Below, in pieces: positions 6,002 to 14,012 of a DNA stretch of 14,520 nucleotides (positions are counted from its first letter, which is position 1; each line of letters opens with the position of its first letter). The translations under genes were made by a program, and so were the position numbers. The notes below the pieces were generated by a model. That model saw only the letters and a list, made by a program, of their open reading frames with translations, was not told the origin of the DNA and ran no database searches. The stretch is from Bacteroidales bacterium (lineage in GTDB: Bacteria; Bacteroidota; Bacteroidia; Bacteroidales; P3): assembly GCA_017632095.1 (NCBI GenBank), contig JAGBSA010000001.1:1-14520 (forward strand). The letters are read 5' to 3'.

Positions 6002-8912
6002 GGATATATTACAATTAAAACAACAATGCCCTTCTGCAAAATTTGCTAGAAGGGTGTTGTTGTTGCTTTTTATTTTTCTGAATATTTGTTCTGTAAATCT
6101 TAATGCTCAATATAAAATATCGGCTAATGATGATAGCGATATAAAATGGCGAGAGATAAAAACAGAACGTTTTAGTATTGTCTTCCCTGATTATTATGAG
6201 GCGAGCGCTCAGCGATTGGCTTTAGCCTTAGATACATTGACTTTTCATATAGGAAAATCGCTTGGAACAGAAGTTCCGAATATGCCGATACTTCTTCATA
6301 CCAACGGTAGTAAATCTAATGGTATGTTAGCGTGGGCTCCAAAGAGAATAGAGTTTTGGACAACCACTCCTCCAACTCATAATGCCTATCCATGGAATTG
6401 GCAATTGGCTATACACGAATATAGACACGCTTGCCAAAGACAAGGAATGAGCAAAGGCGTAACCAAGTTTTTGGGAGATATATTCGGAGAGCATGTTATT
6501 GGAGGTGCGTCTGCGTTGGTCCTTCCTTTGTGGTTTATGGAGGGAGATGCGGTTGCGATTGAGACAGCAATGTCTCCGACCGGTAGAGGGCAGACTCCGG
6601 AGTTCAAAATGGAGTTAAAGGCTCAGCTATTGGAAAAAGGATCTTATGACTTCGATAAAGCCAAACTTGGTTCGAGAAAAGATTTTGTGCCAAACTCCTA
6701 TGTGTTTGGGTATTACGTTACTGCATTTTCTCGTTATTTGTATGGAGGAGATGTGTTTGCAGAGATACTAGATGCGACAGCAAAAAAATGGATGATAGGA
6801 GCTTTCTTTAATAAAACAGAATCTCGTTCCTACAAACTTAAAAAGGTGTATGAACAAATGGTAGATACACTTCAATTTGTTTGGGGCAAAGAACGTAGTG
6901 ATTGGTTGAAAGAAGGCAATATCTCTGTGACGAAAGATTTTAATATTACAAAAAAACAATATAGCAATTATACGAATCCTATAGAAGTAGGCAAGGATAG
7001 CGTTTTGGCATTGCAAACAAATATGGACGATTTGCAAACATTAGTCCTTATAACAAAAGAAGGAATGGAGCCTCTTGAGAGAATGCCATACTTAAAGCAC
7101 GCTTACTTTGATTATAGAGACGGAAAGATTCTTTATACTCAAGATGCGATAAATCATCGTTGGGAACAACAGAATTATTCCGACATAATAGAATACGACA
7201 TTAAAACAAAGAAAAGCAGAACTTTGACTTCAAAGACTGTATTCTTTAATCCAATTTATAATCCTCAAGATTCATCATTGTTGGCGGCTGTAAAAGTAGA
7301 TAAAAACGGCAATCAATCTTTGGTGGTTTTGCATTCTGATAGTTCGTTCTTCGCAACAAAAGGTTCGTTTGAAAGAAATAAGAAACTCTATCTAACATCT
7401 ATTGTGTCGAAAGATGATGTTGCATTTTCGTTTCCTTGTTGGAGTGAAAATGGAATGGAGTTATATGTTATCGAAAGCTCTCTTCAAGGAAAAAGTATAG
7501 CTCAATACGATATTCAAACAAATGAAAGGATAGAGATAACCTCTCCTTCGTTTGAGGATATTAGTCGATTGAAAATTCATAATGGCAAGTTGTACTTCAT
7601 AAGAGACGTAAGAGGAAAGTATGAGCTTGTAAGCATTGATTTGAATAGTGGAATGGCTTGCTTGGAAACCAATACCGAATACGGAATCTCTACATATTCG
7701 TTCTTAAATGAAGAATCATTGGATAGGAGTGAGGCAATGTTGCTTTCAACTTATAATTCCGATGGTTATAAGCTTGTAAGTACAAAATCATTAGGGCTTT
7801 CATTTGATTTGAATGAGAAAAATCCAGACCAAATCTTTGTTTCGCAATTACGAAAAGAAGAATCATTTTGCTTAAATGAAGAGTCTGTAAATTCAAACAA
7901 AGGTTTATATGAAAGCAAACCTTATTCCAAGATAGCACATCTTTTCAATGTTCATTCTTGGGCTCCATTATATTTGAATCTTTCGAAGTCTGATTTAGGT
8001 TTAGGTGTGAGTTGCACTTCTAAAAACTTGCTTTTAACATCTGCTCTTCAATTAGGATATAAATATAACTTGAAAGAGTTGAATCATGAGTTGAAATTAA
8101 ATTACACATACAGCGGTTTATATCCTGTTTTTGACCTTGAAGGAAGTTATAAGTTGCGTTCAGCCTTTTTGAAACAAGGTTCAGAAACTTACTTCAAGCA
8201 ATGGAATGAGTGGAGTGGTGATATGAAAATGTTATTGCCATATTCGTGGAGTTCACAAAGCATTGTAAGTCGGTTGGTTTTGAATTTGGACTATTCGATA
8301 AAGAAATTAGAAGAACGTACTCAGCAAGTATATTACCCATCGCAAATAACAGGCGTATTTAACACAGTTGGGGTGGGGTTAAACTTACAGATGTTGTCGC
8401 CACTTGCAACAAACGATTTGGTTCCTCGAAGAGGTCAAGAGTTGAAACTTGAATATAAGACAACGCTTACAGAAAACCCTGCAGAGTATTTTGCATTCAA
8501 AGCTGTATTTAATATTCCGGCTTTCGTGAAAACTCAAACCCTGCAACTGGGTTTTGCATACCAAAAGAATTCTCCTGAAAGGTATTATTTCTCTAATGGA
8601 ATCGAATTTACGAAAGGAGTTTATAATATATACCCTTCAAGATTCAGCGGAATGTCATTAGTATTCCATACACCGATTTGCTATCCTGAGGTAAACCTTG
8701 GTCCGATTATTTATTGCAAACGAATATCTGCATCACCATTCTTTGAAGTTGGTAGCTTCGATAAAGAGATAAAATATTCCATAGGAAGTGATATTAGTTT
8801 TAATATTCATTTCCTTAGAATAATAGCACCGATTGAATTAGGCTTTCGCTTAGGCTACCTTACCAAAGAAAGACAAATGTTCTGCAATCTTCTTTTCTCC
8901 ATAGAGCTTTAA
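5985..8912 (+). CDS. Predicted outer-membrane HEYRH metallopeptidase with propeller and barrel
   Basis: A 975-residue envelope protein I cannot name. A long basic n-region and a hydrophobic stretch (about residues 24-39) form a signal peptide, with likely cleavage at NLNA-Q (after 41). Residues 50-310 look like an MA-clan (gluzincin) peptidase: His144-Glu145-Tyr-Arg-His148 is a zinc HExxH, and Glu186 in WFMEGDA is a plausible third ligand. Residues of about 330-600 contain repeats such as DIIEYDIKTKK and SIAQYDIQTNE, typical of TolB/DPP4-like beta-propellers. From about 660 to the end, alternating strands resemble an outer-membrane barrel, perhaps Omp85-like (LVPRRGQELKLEYK). The last residues, FSIEL, do not end in the usual aromatic. 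No other usable Met lies before the signal segment, so the start inside pepD is favoured, implying translational coupling. Domain assignments are from motif reading only; the protease may be active or not. Confidence 0.75.
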   Translation: MFQRNKDILQLKQQCPSAKFARRVLLLLFIFLNICSVNLNAQYKISANDDSDIKWREIKTERFSIVFPDYYEASAQRLALALDTLTFHIGKSLGTEVPNMPILLHTNGSKSNGMLAWAPKRIEFWTTTPPTHNAYPWNWQLAIHEYRHACQRQGMSKGVTKFLGDIFGEHVIGGASALVLPLWFMEGDAVAIETAMSPTGRGQTPEFKMELKAQLLEKGSYDFDKAKLGSRKDFVPNSYVFGYYVTAFSRYLYGGDVFAEILDATAKKWMIGAFFNKTESRSYKLKKVYEQMVDTLQFVWGKERSDWLKEGNISVTKDFNITKKQYSNYTNPIEVGKDSVLALQTNMDDLQTLVLITKEGMEPLERMPYLKHAYFDYRDGKILYTQDAINHRWEQQNYSDIIEYDIKTKKSRTLTSKTVFFNPIYNPQDSSLLAAVKVDKNGNQSLVVLHSDSSFFATKGSFERNKKLYLTSIVSKDDVAFSFPCWSENGMELYVIESSLQGKSIAQYDIQTNERIEITSPSFEDISRLKIHNGKLYFIRDVRGKYELVSIDLNSGMACLETNTEYGISTYSFLNEESLDRSEAMLLSTYNSDGYKLVSTKSLGLSFDLNEKNPDQIFVSQLRKEESFCLNEESVNSNKGLYESKPYSKIAHLFNVHSWAPLYLNLSKSDLGLGVSCTSKNLLLTSALQLGYKYNLKELNHELKLNYTYSGLYPVFDLEGSYKLRSAFLKQGSETYFKQWNEWSGDMKMLLPYSWSSQSIVSRLVLNLDYSIKKLEERTQQVYYPSQITGVFNTVGVGLNLQMLSPLATNDLVPRRGQELKLEYKTTLTENPAEYFAFKAVFNIPAFVKTQTLQLGFAYQKNSPERYYFSNGIEFTKGVYNIYPSRFSGMSLVFHTPICYPEVNLGPIIYCKRISASPFFEVGSFDKEIKYSIGSDISFNIHFLRIIAPIELGFRLGYLTKERQMFCNLLFSIEL

Positions 8913-9002
8913 GCGAAGAATTTGTTTGTAGTTTTGTTTGGGAAAAGTAAATCTTCGTTTTAATTTTTTCTTTCTTCGTTTTAGTGCTGACGAAACTTGA
9001 AT

Positions 9003-9062
9003 TCAGAAAATTGTTTCTTGGTTTCGCTCGACTGAAACGAAGAAACAATTTTCTGACTTTTG
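9003..9062 (+). terminator. 17-bp-stem hairpin terminator before ileS
   Basis: TCAGAAAATTGTTTCTT at 9003-9019 pairs perfectly with 9040-9056. After one G/G mismatch the stem continues with GTTTC (9021-9025) and GAAAC (9034-9038), around an 8-nt loop. CTTTTG follows. It closes the ispE-pepD-metallopeptidase unit, and the near-symmetric sequence could act in both directions. The rest of 8913-9139 holds no gene. Confidence 0.8.
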
Positions 9063-9088
9063 TATATAGAAAAACGACTTTTTTTTGC

Positions 9089-9096
9089 TATTTTTG
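9089..9096 (+). promoter_or_regulatory. -7 element upstream of ileS
   Basis: TATTTTTG fits TAnnTTTG, 43 nt upstream of the ileS ATG. No TTTG lies at the right -33 distance; the nearest, at 9059-9062, is 26 bp away. The promoter is therefore half-supported. Confidence 0.5.
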
Positions 9097-9139
9097 CAAG
9101 TTGGTAAAATAGAGTGGCGAAAAAATATAACAATACGAT

Positions 9140-12100
9140 ATGGAAAGCAAATACAGAGAGTATAAGCAGCTTAATTTGACTCAAATAAGCAATGAAGTTC
9201 TCGAAAAGTGGCAAAAAGAAGACACTTTTAGACAAACGTTGAAACAAAGAGAAGGTTCAAAGCCATACATCTTCTTCGAAGGACCACCTTCAGCTAATGG
9301 ACAACCGGGCATTCACCATGTTATGGCAAGAACAATTAAAGATATTTTTTGCAGATACAAATCCCAAAAAGGCTATTATGTAGCTAGAAAAGCAGGTTGG
9401 GATACTCACGGATTGCCTGTTGAATTGGGTGTTGAGAAAAAGCTAGGTATCACCAAGGAAGACATAGGTGGCAAAATTTCTGTCGACCAATACAATGCCG
9501 AATGCCGAAGTGAAGTTATGAAATACAAGGATATGTGGGATAAATTGACTACTCAAATGGGTTATTGGGTAGATTTGGACAATCCTTACATAACTTTCAA
9601 AAACGAATACATTGAAACGCTTTGGTATTTGCTCGGAAAGATGTACGAAAAAGGCTATTTGTACAAGGGATATACCATTCAGCCGTTTTCGCCTGCAGCA
9701 GGTACGGGCTTAAGTTCGCATGAGCTTAATATGCCGGGCTGTTACAGAGATGTGAAAGATACAACTGCTGTTGTCCAATTCAAAGTTAAACAACAGCAAG
9801 AGATAAAAGAGAAGTTCAAACTTAATATTGCAGAAAATGTTTGCTTCTTGGCATGGACTACAACGCCGTGGACCTTACCATCAAACACAGCTTTGGCAGT
9901 AGGACCTAATATAGACTATGTTTTTGTCAAGACTTTCAATCCGTATTCAGGAGATTTGGAAGTTGTCGTTATGGCAAAGGCTCGTTTGAATGCTTATTGT
10001 CCTGAAAAGAATGCGGGATTGACTTTCGAAGAATACAAAAAAGGTGATAAGGATATACCGTTCGAGGTTCTTGCAGAGTGCAAAGGTGCCGACTTGATAG
10101 GTTTTGACTATGAGCAATTGATGAATTTTGTCGCTCCTATGGGAGATGCGTTCCGAGTAATAGGCGGTGATTATGTTACAACGGAAGATGGTACAGGTAT
10201 AGTGCACATTGCTCCAACCTTTGGTGCAGATGACGACCGTGTAGCAAAGCAAGCAGGTATCGTTCCTTTGTTTATGATAGACAAAGAGGGTAAGAAACAA
10301 CCTATGGTCGACAGACAGGGTAAGTTTTTCAGAATAGAAGACCTTGATGCTAAGTTTGTGAGTGATTATGTTAATGTAGAATCTTACGGAACCTTTGCCG
10401 GCAGATTTGTAAAGAACGCTTACGATCCCGAATTGACAGAAAAAGACCCTACTTTGGACGTTGATTTGAGCGTTTTGTTGAAACAAGAGGGTAAAGCCTT
10501 CAAAATAGAAAAGCATGTCCACAATTATCCTCACTGTTGGAGAACGGACAAGCCTATTCTTTACTATCCGCTTGACAGTTGGTTCATAAGAACGACAGCA
10601 ATCAAAGATAAATTGATAGCACTTAATAAAACAATCAATTGGAAGCCTGAAGCAACAGGAAGCGGACGCTTTGGAAATTGGTTGGAAAACCTTGTTGATT
10701 GGAATTTAAGCCGTTCGAGATATTGGGGAACTCCACTTCCAATCTGGAGAACCGAAGATGGAAGCGAGGAAATGTGCATTAGCTCTGTCGAAATGTTGTC
10801 TAACGAAATCGAGAAGAGTATTGCGGCAGGCTTTATGAAAGAAAATCCATACAAAAACCAGAAAGACTACGATAGTTTCGACCTTCACCGTCCGTATATC
10901 GACAATGTAGTATTGGTAAGTGCAAGTGGTAAGGAGATGCGTCGTGAATCGGATTTGATAGATGTTTGGTTCGATTCAGGTGCTATGCCAGACGCACAAG
11001 TCCATTATCCGTTTGAATGTAATGATGAGCAGTTGAAGGCTTGCTTCCCTGCTGATTTCATTGCCGAAGGTGTGGATCAAACACGCGGATGGTTCTTTAC
11101 ACTGCACGCAATCGCAGCTTTGTGCTTCGAAACTATTGCATTCAAGAACGTAGTTTCAAATGGCTTGGTATTGGATAAAGTAGGTAATAAGATGTCTAAG
11201 CGTTTGGGTAATGCCGTTGACCCATTTGAGGTTTTGAAAACTTATGGTCCGGATGCTACACGTTGGTATATGATTACCAATACTCAACCTTGGGAAAATC
11301 TTAAGTTCGATCAAGCCGGTATAGATGAGGTTCGTCGTAAGTTCTTCGGAACTCTGTACAATACTTATTCGTTCTTCGCTCTTTATGCAAACATTGACGG
11401 ATTCGCATACAAGGAAGCAGATATAGAATACTCAAAAAGACCGGAAATAGACCGCTGGATATTGTCAGAATTGAACACTTTGATAGAATATTGCGATAAA
11501 AGCTACAGCGATTATGAGCCAACAAAAGCCGGAAGAGCAATTGCAGACTTTGTCGATGGCTATTTGAGTAACTGGTATGTTCGTTTATGCAGAAGAAGAT
11601 TTTGGAAAGGCGAATACACTGACGATAAGATTTCGGCATATCAAACACTTTACACTTGCTTAGAAACTCTCGCAAGATTGGCAGCTCCAATTGCTCCGTT
11701 CTTCTGCGACAGGCTGTTTAATGATTTGAACAATGTGAGTGGCAGATTCGAGTTTGATACAGTTCATGCTTGCGATTTCCCTGTTGCAAATAAGGAATTG
11801 GTGGATAAAGACTTGGAAAGCAGAATGCAAATGGCACAAAAGATTTGTTCACTTGTGCTTTCATTGAGAAAGAGAAACAATTTGAAGGTTCGCCAACCTC
11901 TTTCAAAGATAATGATTCCTGCAAAAGATGCGACACAACAAAGTCATATCGAAGCGGTAAAGGATTTGATATTGTCAGAAGTTAATGTTAAGGGGATAGA
12001 ATTCCTAACTAAAGAGAACAATGTTTTGGTTAAGAGTATCAAAGCGAACTTCAAGACATTGGGACCAAAATTCGGACCAAAGATGAAGGCAATTGCAGCT

Positions 12101-12556
12101 GCGATAACAGCATTTACTCAAGACGATATTTTGAAAATGGAGTCTGAGGGCAAATATGTCTTAAATATTGAGGGAAGTGAAATCGAGATAGCTTTGAGTG
12201 ATGTTGAGATAATCACACAAGATATTCCTGGTTGGGTGGTTGCAAACGAAGATGCTTTGACTGTGGCTTTGGATACAACGATTACAGATGACCTTCGTAT
12301 GGAAGGAATTTCTCGTGAGTTGGTAAACAGAATTCAAAACATAAGAAAGGAAAGCGATTTCGATGTTACAGACAATATAATCGTAGAAATAGAGCAACAC
12401 AACTTGCTTTGCCCTGCAGTGGAACGCTTTATGGATTATATATGTAGCGAAACCCTTACAAAGGAATTAAAGTTTGTAGAAAAGGTTCAAGAGCCTACGC
12501 AAATGATAGACGTAATCGATGGCGTGGAACTTGGAATCAAAATAATGAAAGCTTAG
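9140..12556 (+). CDS. ileS: Isoleucyl-tRNA synthetase, type 2-like, GXHH signature
   Basis: A 1138-residue class I synthetase that charges tRNA-Ile in the cytosol. The Rossmann domain starts with FFEGPPSANG. The HIGH position reads Gly57-Ile58-His59-His60, i.e. first and third residues swapped. The CP1 editing domain carries WTTTPWTLPSNTA. RYWGTPLPIW and FDSGAMP follow, then the KMSKS loop as KMSKR at 684-688. An anticodon-binding region and a long C-terminal extension complete it. Length and sequence style fit the eukaryote-like IleRS2 group, which tolerates mupirocin better than IleRS1. GXHH in IleRS2 has been linked to hyper-resistance, so such a phenotype is expected here by inference. 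The gene is intact, and lipB follows after 3 nt. Confidence 0.97.
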   Translation: MESKYREYKQLNLTQISNEVLEKWQKEDTFRQTLKQREGSKPYIFFEGPPSANGQPGIHHVMARTIKDIFCRYKSQKGYYVARKAGWDTHGLPVELGVEKKLGITKEDIGGKISVDQYNAECRSEVMKYKDMWDKLTTQMGYWVDLDNPYITFKNEYIETLWYLLGKMYEKGYLYKGYTIQPFSPAAGTGLSSHELNMPGCYRDVKDTTAVVQFKVKQQQEIKEKFKLNIAENVCFLAWTTTPWTLPSNTALAVGPNIDYVFVKTFNPYSGDLEVVVMAKARLNAYCPEKNAGLTFEEYKKGDKDIPFEVLAECKGADLIGFDYEQLMNFVAPMGDAFRVIGGDYVTTEDGTGIVHIAPTFGADDDRVAKQAGIVPLFMIDKEGKKQPMVDRQGKFFRIEDLDAKFVSDYVNVESYGTFAGRFVKNAYDPELTEKDPTLDVDLSVLLKQEGKAFKIEKHVHNYPHCWRTDKPILYYPLDSWFIRTTAIKDKLIALNKTINWKPEATGSGRFGNWLENLVDWNLSRSRYWGTPLPIWRTEDGSEEMCISSVEMLSNEIEKSIAAGFMKENPYKNQKDYDSFDLHRPYIDNVVLVSASGKEMRRESDLIDVWFDSGAMPDAQVHYPFECNDEQLKACFPADFIAEGVDQTRGWFFTLHAIAALCFETIAFKNVVSNGLVLDKVGNKMSKRLGNAVDPFEVLKTYGPDATRWYMITNTQPWENLKFDQAGIDEVRRKFFGTLYNTYSFFALYANIDGFAYKEADIEYSKRPEIDRWILSELNTLIEYCDKSYSDYEPTKAGRAIADFVDGYLSNWYVRLCRRRFWKGEYTDDKISAYQTLYTCLETLARLAAPIAPFFCDRLFNDLNNVSGRFEFDTVHACDFPVANKELVDKDLESRMQMAQKICSLVLSLRKRNNLKVRQPLSKIMIPAKDATQQSHIEAVKDLILSEVNVKGIEFLTKENNVLVKSIKANFKTLGPKFGPKMKAIAAAITAFTQDDILKMESEGKYVLNIEGSEIEIALSDVEIITQDIPGWVVANEDALTVALDTTITDDLRMEGISRELVNRIQNIRKESDFDVTDNIIVEIEQHNLLCPAVERFMDYICSETLTKELKFVEKVQEPTQMIDVIDGVELGIKIMKA

Positions 12557-12559
12557 TTC

Positions 12560-13219
12560 ATGCAACTGAATCTTGAAGACTGGGGATTGGTCCCTTATGA
12601 TGTCGCTTTGAGAAAGCAAGAAGATGTTTTCAATCGAAAGGTTGAACAGAAATTGCTTTCTCAAAGTGGCATAACTCAAGATTTCATTGTTTGCCAACAC
12701 CCACATGTTTACACTCTTGGCAAGCATGGTAAGAGTGCAAACTTGTTGGCGAATGAGGAATTCTTGAAGAAGATAAATGCTACCTTTCATCACATCAATC
12801 GAGGTGGTGATATAACCTATCATGGTCCGGGACAGATTGTCGGTTATCCGAGTTTGGATATAGATGCCTTGGGTTTGAGTTTGCGAACCTATATTGAAGC
12901 TGTTGAGGAAAGCGTAATCAGATTGATGAAAGACTATTCCATCAATTGCGAACGCTTGAAAGGAGCTACCGGAGTTTGGATTGATGCTCATTCAAGCAAA
13001 GCAAGAAAAATCTGTGCCATAGGAGTGAAGGCTTCAAGAGGGATTACAATGCACGGATTCGCCCTAAACGTAAATACAGATTTGACTTACTTCAACTATA
13101 TCAACCCTTGCGGATTTACGGACAAAGGAGTAACATCTATGAAGCAAGAATTGGGAGGAGAAATCGATATTTCATTGGTTGAAAAACAGCTTTTTGAAAA
13201 ATTTACTTCGCTTTTGTGA
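12560..13219 (+). CDS. lipB: Octanoyltransferase LipB
   Basis: A 219-residue enzyme that moves octanoyl from acyl carrier protein to lipoyl domains of 2-oxoacid dehydrogenases and the glycine cleavage H protein, the first step of lipoate synthesis. Visible motifs are QHPHVYTLGKHG (46-57), RGGDITYHGPGQ with Arg81 and His88, ARKICAIG with the catalytic-pair Lys150, GFALNVN and INPCG with the acyl-carrying Cys184. All active-site residues are present and the length is normal. Its ATG lies 3 nt after the ileS stop, so it is almost certainly co-transcribed with ileS. LipA is not in the window. Confidence 0.97.
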   Translation: MQLNLEDWGLVPYDVALRKQEDVFNRKVEQKLLSQSGITQDFIVCQHPHVYTLGKHGKSANLLANEEFLKKINATFHHINRGGDITYHGPGQIVGYPSLDIDALGLSLRTYIEAVEESVIRLMKDYSINCERLKGATGVWIDAHSSKARKICAIGVKASRGITMHGFALNVNTDLTYFNYINPCGFTDKGVTSMKQELGGEIDISLVEKQLFEKFTSLL

Positions 13220-13249
13220 TATTTATTTCTTGAAAACAAATATCTTTTT
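13218..13249 (+). terminator. Weak hairpin at the lipB stop codon
   Basis: GATATTT at 13218-13224 pairs with AAATATC at 13238-13244, and TTT/AAA continues past an A/C mismatch. Five Ts follow (13245-13249). The stem is all A-U except one pair and overlaps the TGA stop, so termination here is uncertain. Confidence 0.4.
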
Positions 13250-13312
13250 CTTTGTTTAAGTTGTTGTAAATCTGCGAAAGAAGAAAATAAAACAAAGAAA
13301 AGTGAAAATAAA

Positions 13313-13344
13313 TTTGTGAGATACTGAAAAAAAACGTACCTTTG
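13313..13344 (+). promoter_or_regulatory. Sigma-ABfr-type promoter of tRNA-Cys
   Basis: TTTG at 13313-13316, a 20-bp spacer and TACCTTTG at 13337-13344 match the Bacteroidota consensus. The mature tRNA begins 18 nt downstream, a usual distance for a tRNA leader. Confidence 0.8.
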
Positions 13345-13361
13345 CAAACGCAAAACGAGAG

Positions 13362-13432
13362 GGTCTCTTGGCCGAGTGGCTAGGCACCGGTCTGCAAAAC
13401 CGTTTACTCCAGTTCGAATCTGGAAGAGACCT
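13362..13432 (+). tRNA. tRNA-Cys (anticodon GCA)
   Basis: The gene is 71 nt without CCA. The acceptor stem GGTCTCT (13362-13368) pairs with AGAGACC (13425-13431), and the discriminator is U73 (13432), as expected for cysteine. The D stem is GCC/GGC. The anticodon loop CTGCAAA (13392-13398) gives GCA at 13394-13396. The T arm is TCCAG-TTCGAAT-CTGGA (13408-13424). The outermost anticodon-stem pair (13387 with 13403) is a C-U mismatch. The 3' CCA is not encoded. Confidence 0.95.
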
Positions 13433-13453
13433 CTGAAATTTTGAATTGATGGA

Positions 13454-13487
13454 AAAAGCTACTTCGTTATAGAGGTAGCTTTTCTTG
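13454..13487 (+). terminator. Hairpin terminator after tRNA-Cys
   Basis: AAAAGCTACTTC at 13454-13465 pairs with 13472-13483 (12 bp, one G-U pair) around the loop GTTATA. The right arm ends in TTTT, followed by CTTGTTT. It lies about 20 nt after the tRNA and ends that transcript. Confidence 0.8.
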
Positions 13488-13503
13488 TTTAAGAGTAAAA
13501 TAA

Positions 13504-13533
13504 TAAAGAATCTTTAACGTTCTTTTTAAAGAA
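13504..13533. promoter_or_regulatory. Two adjacent TTCTTTA-type palindromes, possible operator
   Basis: TAAAGA-a-TCTTTA at 13504-13516 and TTCTTT-tt-AAAGAA at 13520-13533 use the same half-site. They lie just upstream of the lipoprotein ATG at 13555. No convincing TAnnTTTG promoter is seen there. An operator role is only a suggestion; AT-rich chance pairing is possible. Confidence 0.3.
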
Positions 13534-13554
13534 TTGGATCGTGAAATTTGAGTT

Positions 13555-13971
13555 ATGATAGATAGAATTAAATATTTGGCAAGCATCTTTGCGATTTTGA
13601 TAATGGCAGTTTCTTGTTCACAAACAGAAAACCATGATTTGCTTATAAAGGTGACAGATTTGTCAGAGTGCGTTGATAAAGCAAAAGATGCAGAATCAGC
13701 AAAAAATAAAATATCTTCAAGTTTTCATTGGGTGAGTAGTGGAAAGATGGAATTGAAACGTAATAATGTTTTGCTTTCTTGCGATAAAGATGCTTTAGAA
13801 GTTAAAGCCGACATAGTAGAAGGTAAGATTAAAATAACAGAATCCGAAAAAAAAATAAGCAATGATTGCACTTGCTTAAAGAACTATAGAGTTGAGATTG
13901 ATGGAATCCCAGAAGGAGACTACACATTGGTGTTAAACGATGAGGTATTGGGATTAATCAGAATTTACTAA
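13555..13971 (+). CDS. Small hypothetical lipoprotein, cysteine-rich
   Basis: A 138-residue protein I do not recognise. The N-terminus has a basic start, a hydrophobic core and the lipobox-like AVS-Cys21, so it is probably a lipidated envelope protein. The -3 residue is Ala rather than Leu, which Bacteroidota tolerate. The rest is about 115 residues of likely beta structure, ending in a segment like YRVEIDGIPEGDYTLVLND that resembles the last strands of an immunoglobulin- or transthyretin-like fold. Four other cysteines (39, 76, 105, 107) include a CTC pair. The gene follows the tRNA terminator and precedes the thioredoxin gene by 41 nt without a terminator, so the two may share a transcript. 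Function unknown. Confidence 0.8.
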   Translation: MIDRIKYLASIFAILIMAVSCSQTENHDLLIKVTDLSECVDKAKDAESAKNKISSSFHWVSSGKMELKRNNVLLSCDKDALEVKADIVEGKIKITESEKKISNDCTCLKNYRVEIDGIPEGDYTLVLNDEVLGLIRIY

Positions 13972-14012
13972 GAGTTTTATAAATATAGAAACAAAGAAAA
14001 AATATAACGAAT

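Noticed and set aside
9003-9056. MITE or insertion-sequence end
   Set aside because: The hairpin lacks target-site duplications and a second copy in the window; terminator function explains its place and T-rich tail.
9947-10534. 195-codon reverse-strand open frame inside ileS
   Set aside because: It is antisense to conserved IleRS sequence, rich in Cys/Phe/Ile as shadow frames are, and has no promoter or known motif.
12467-12991. 174-codon reverse-strand open frame over ileS-lipB
   Set aside because: It is antisense to the conserved 3' end of ileS and the LipB active-site region; composition is typical of a shadow frame.
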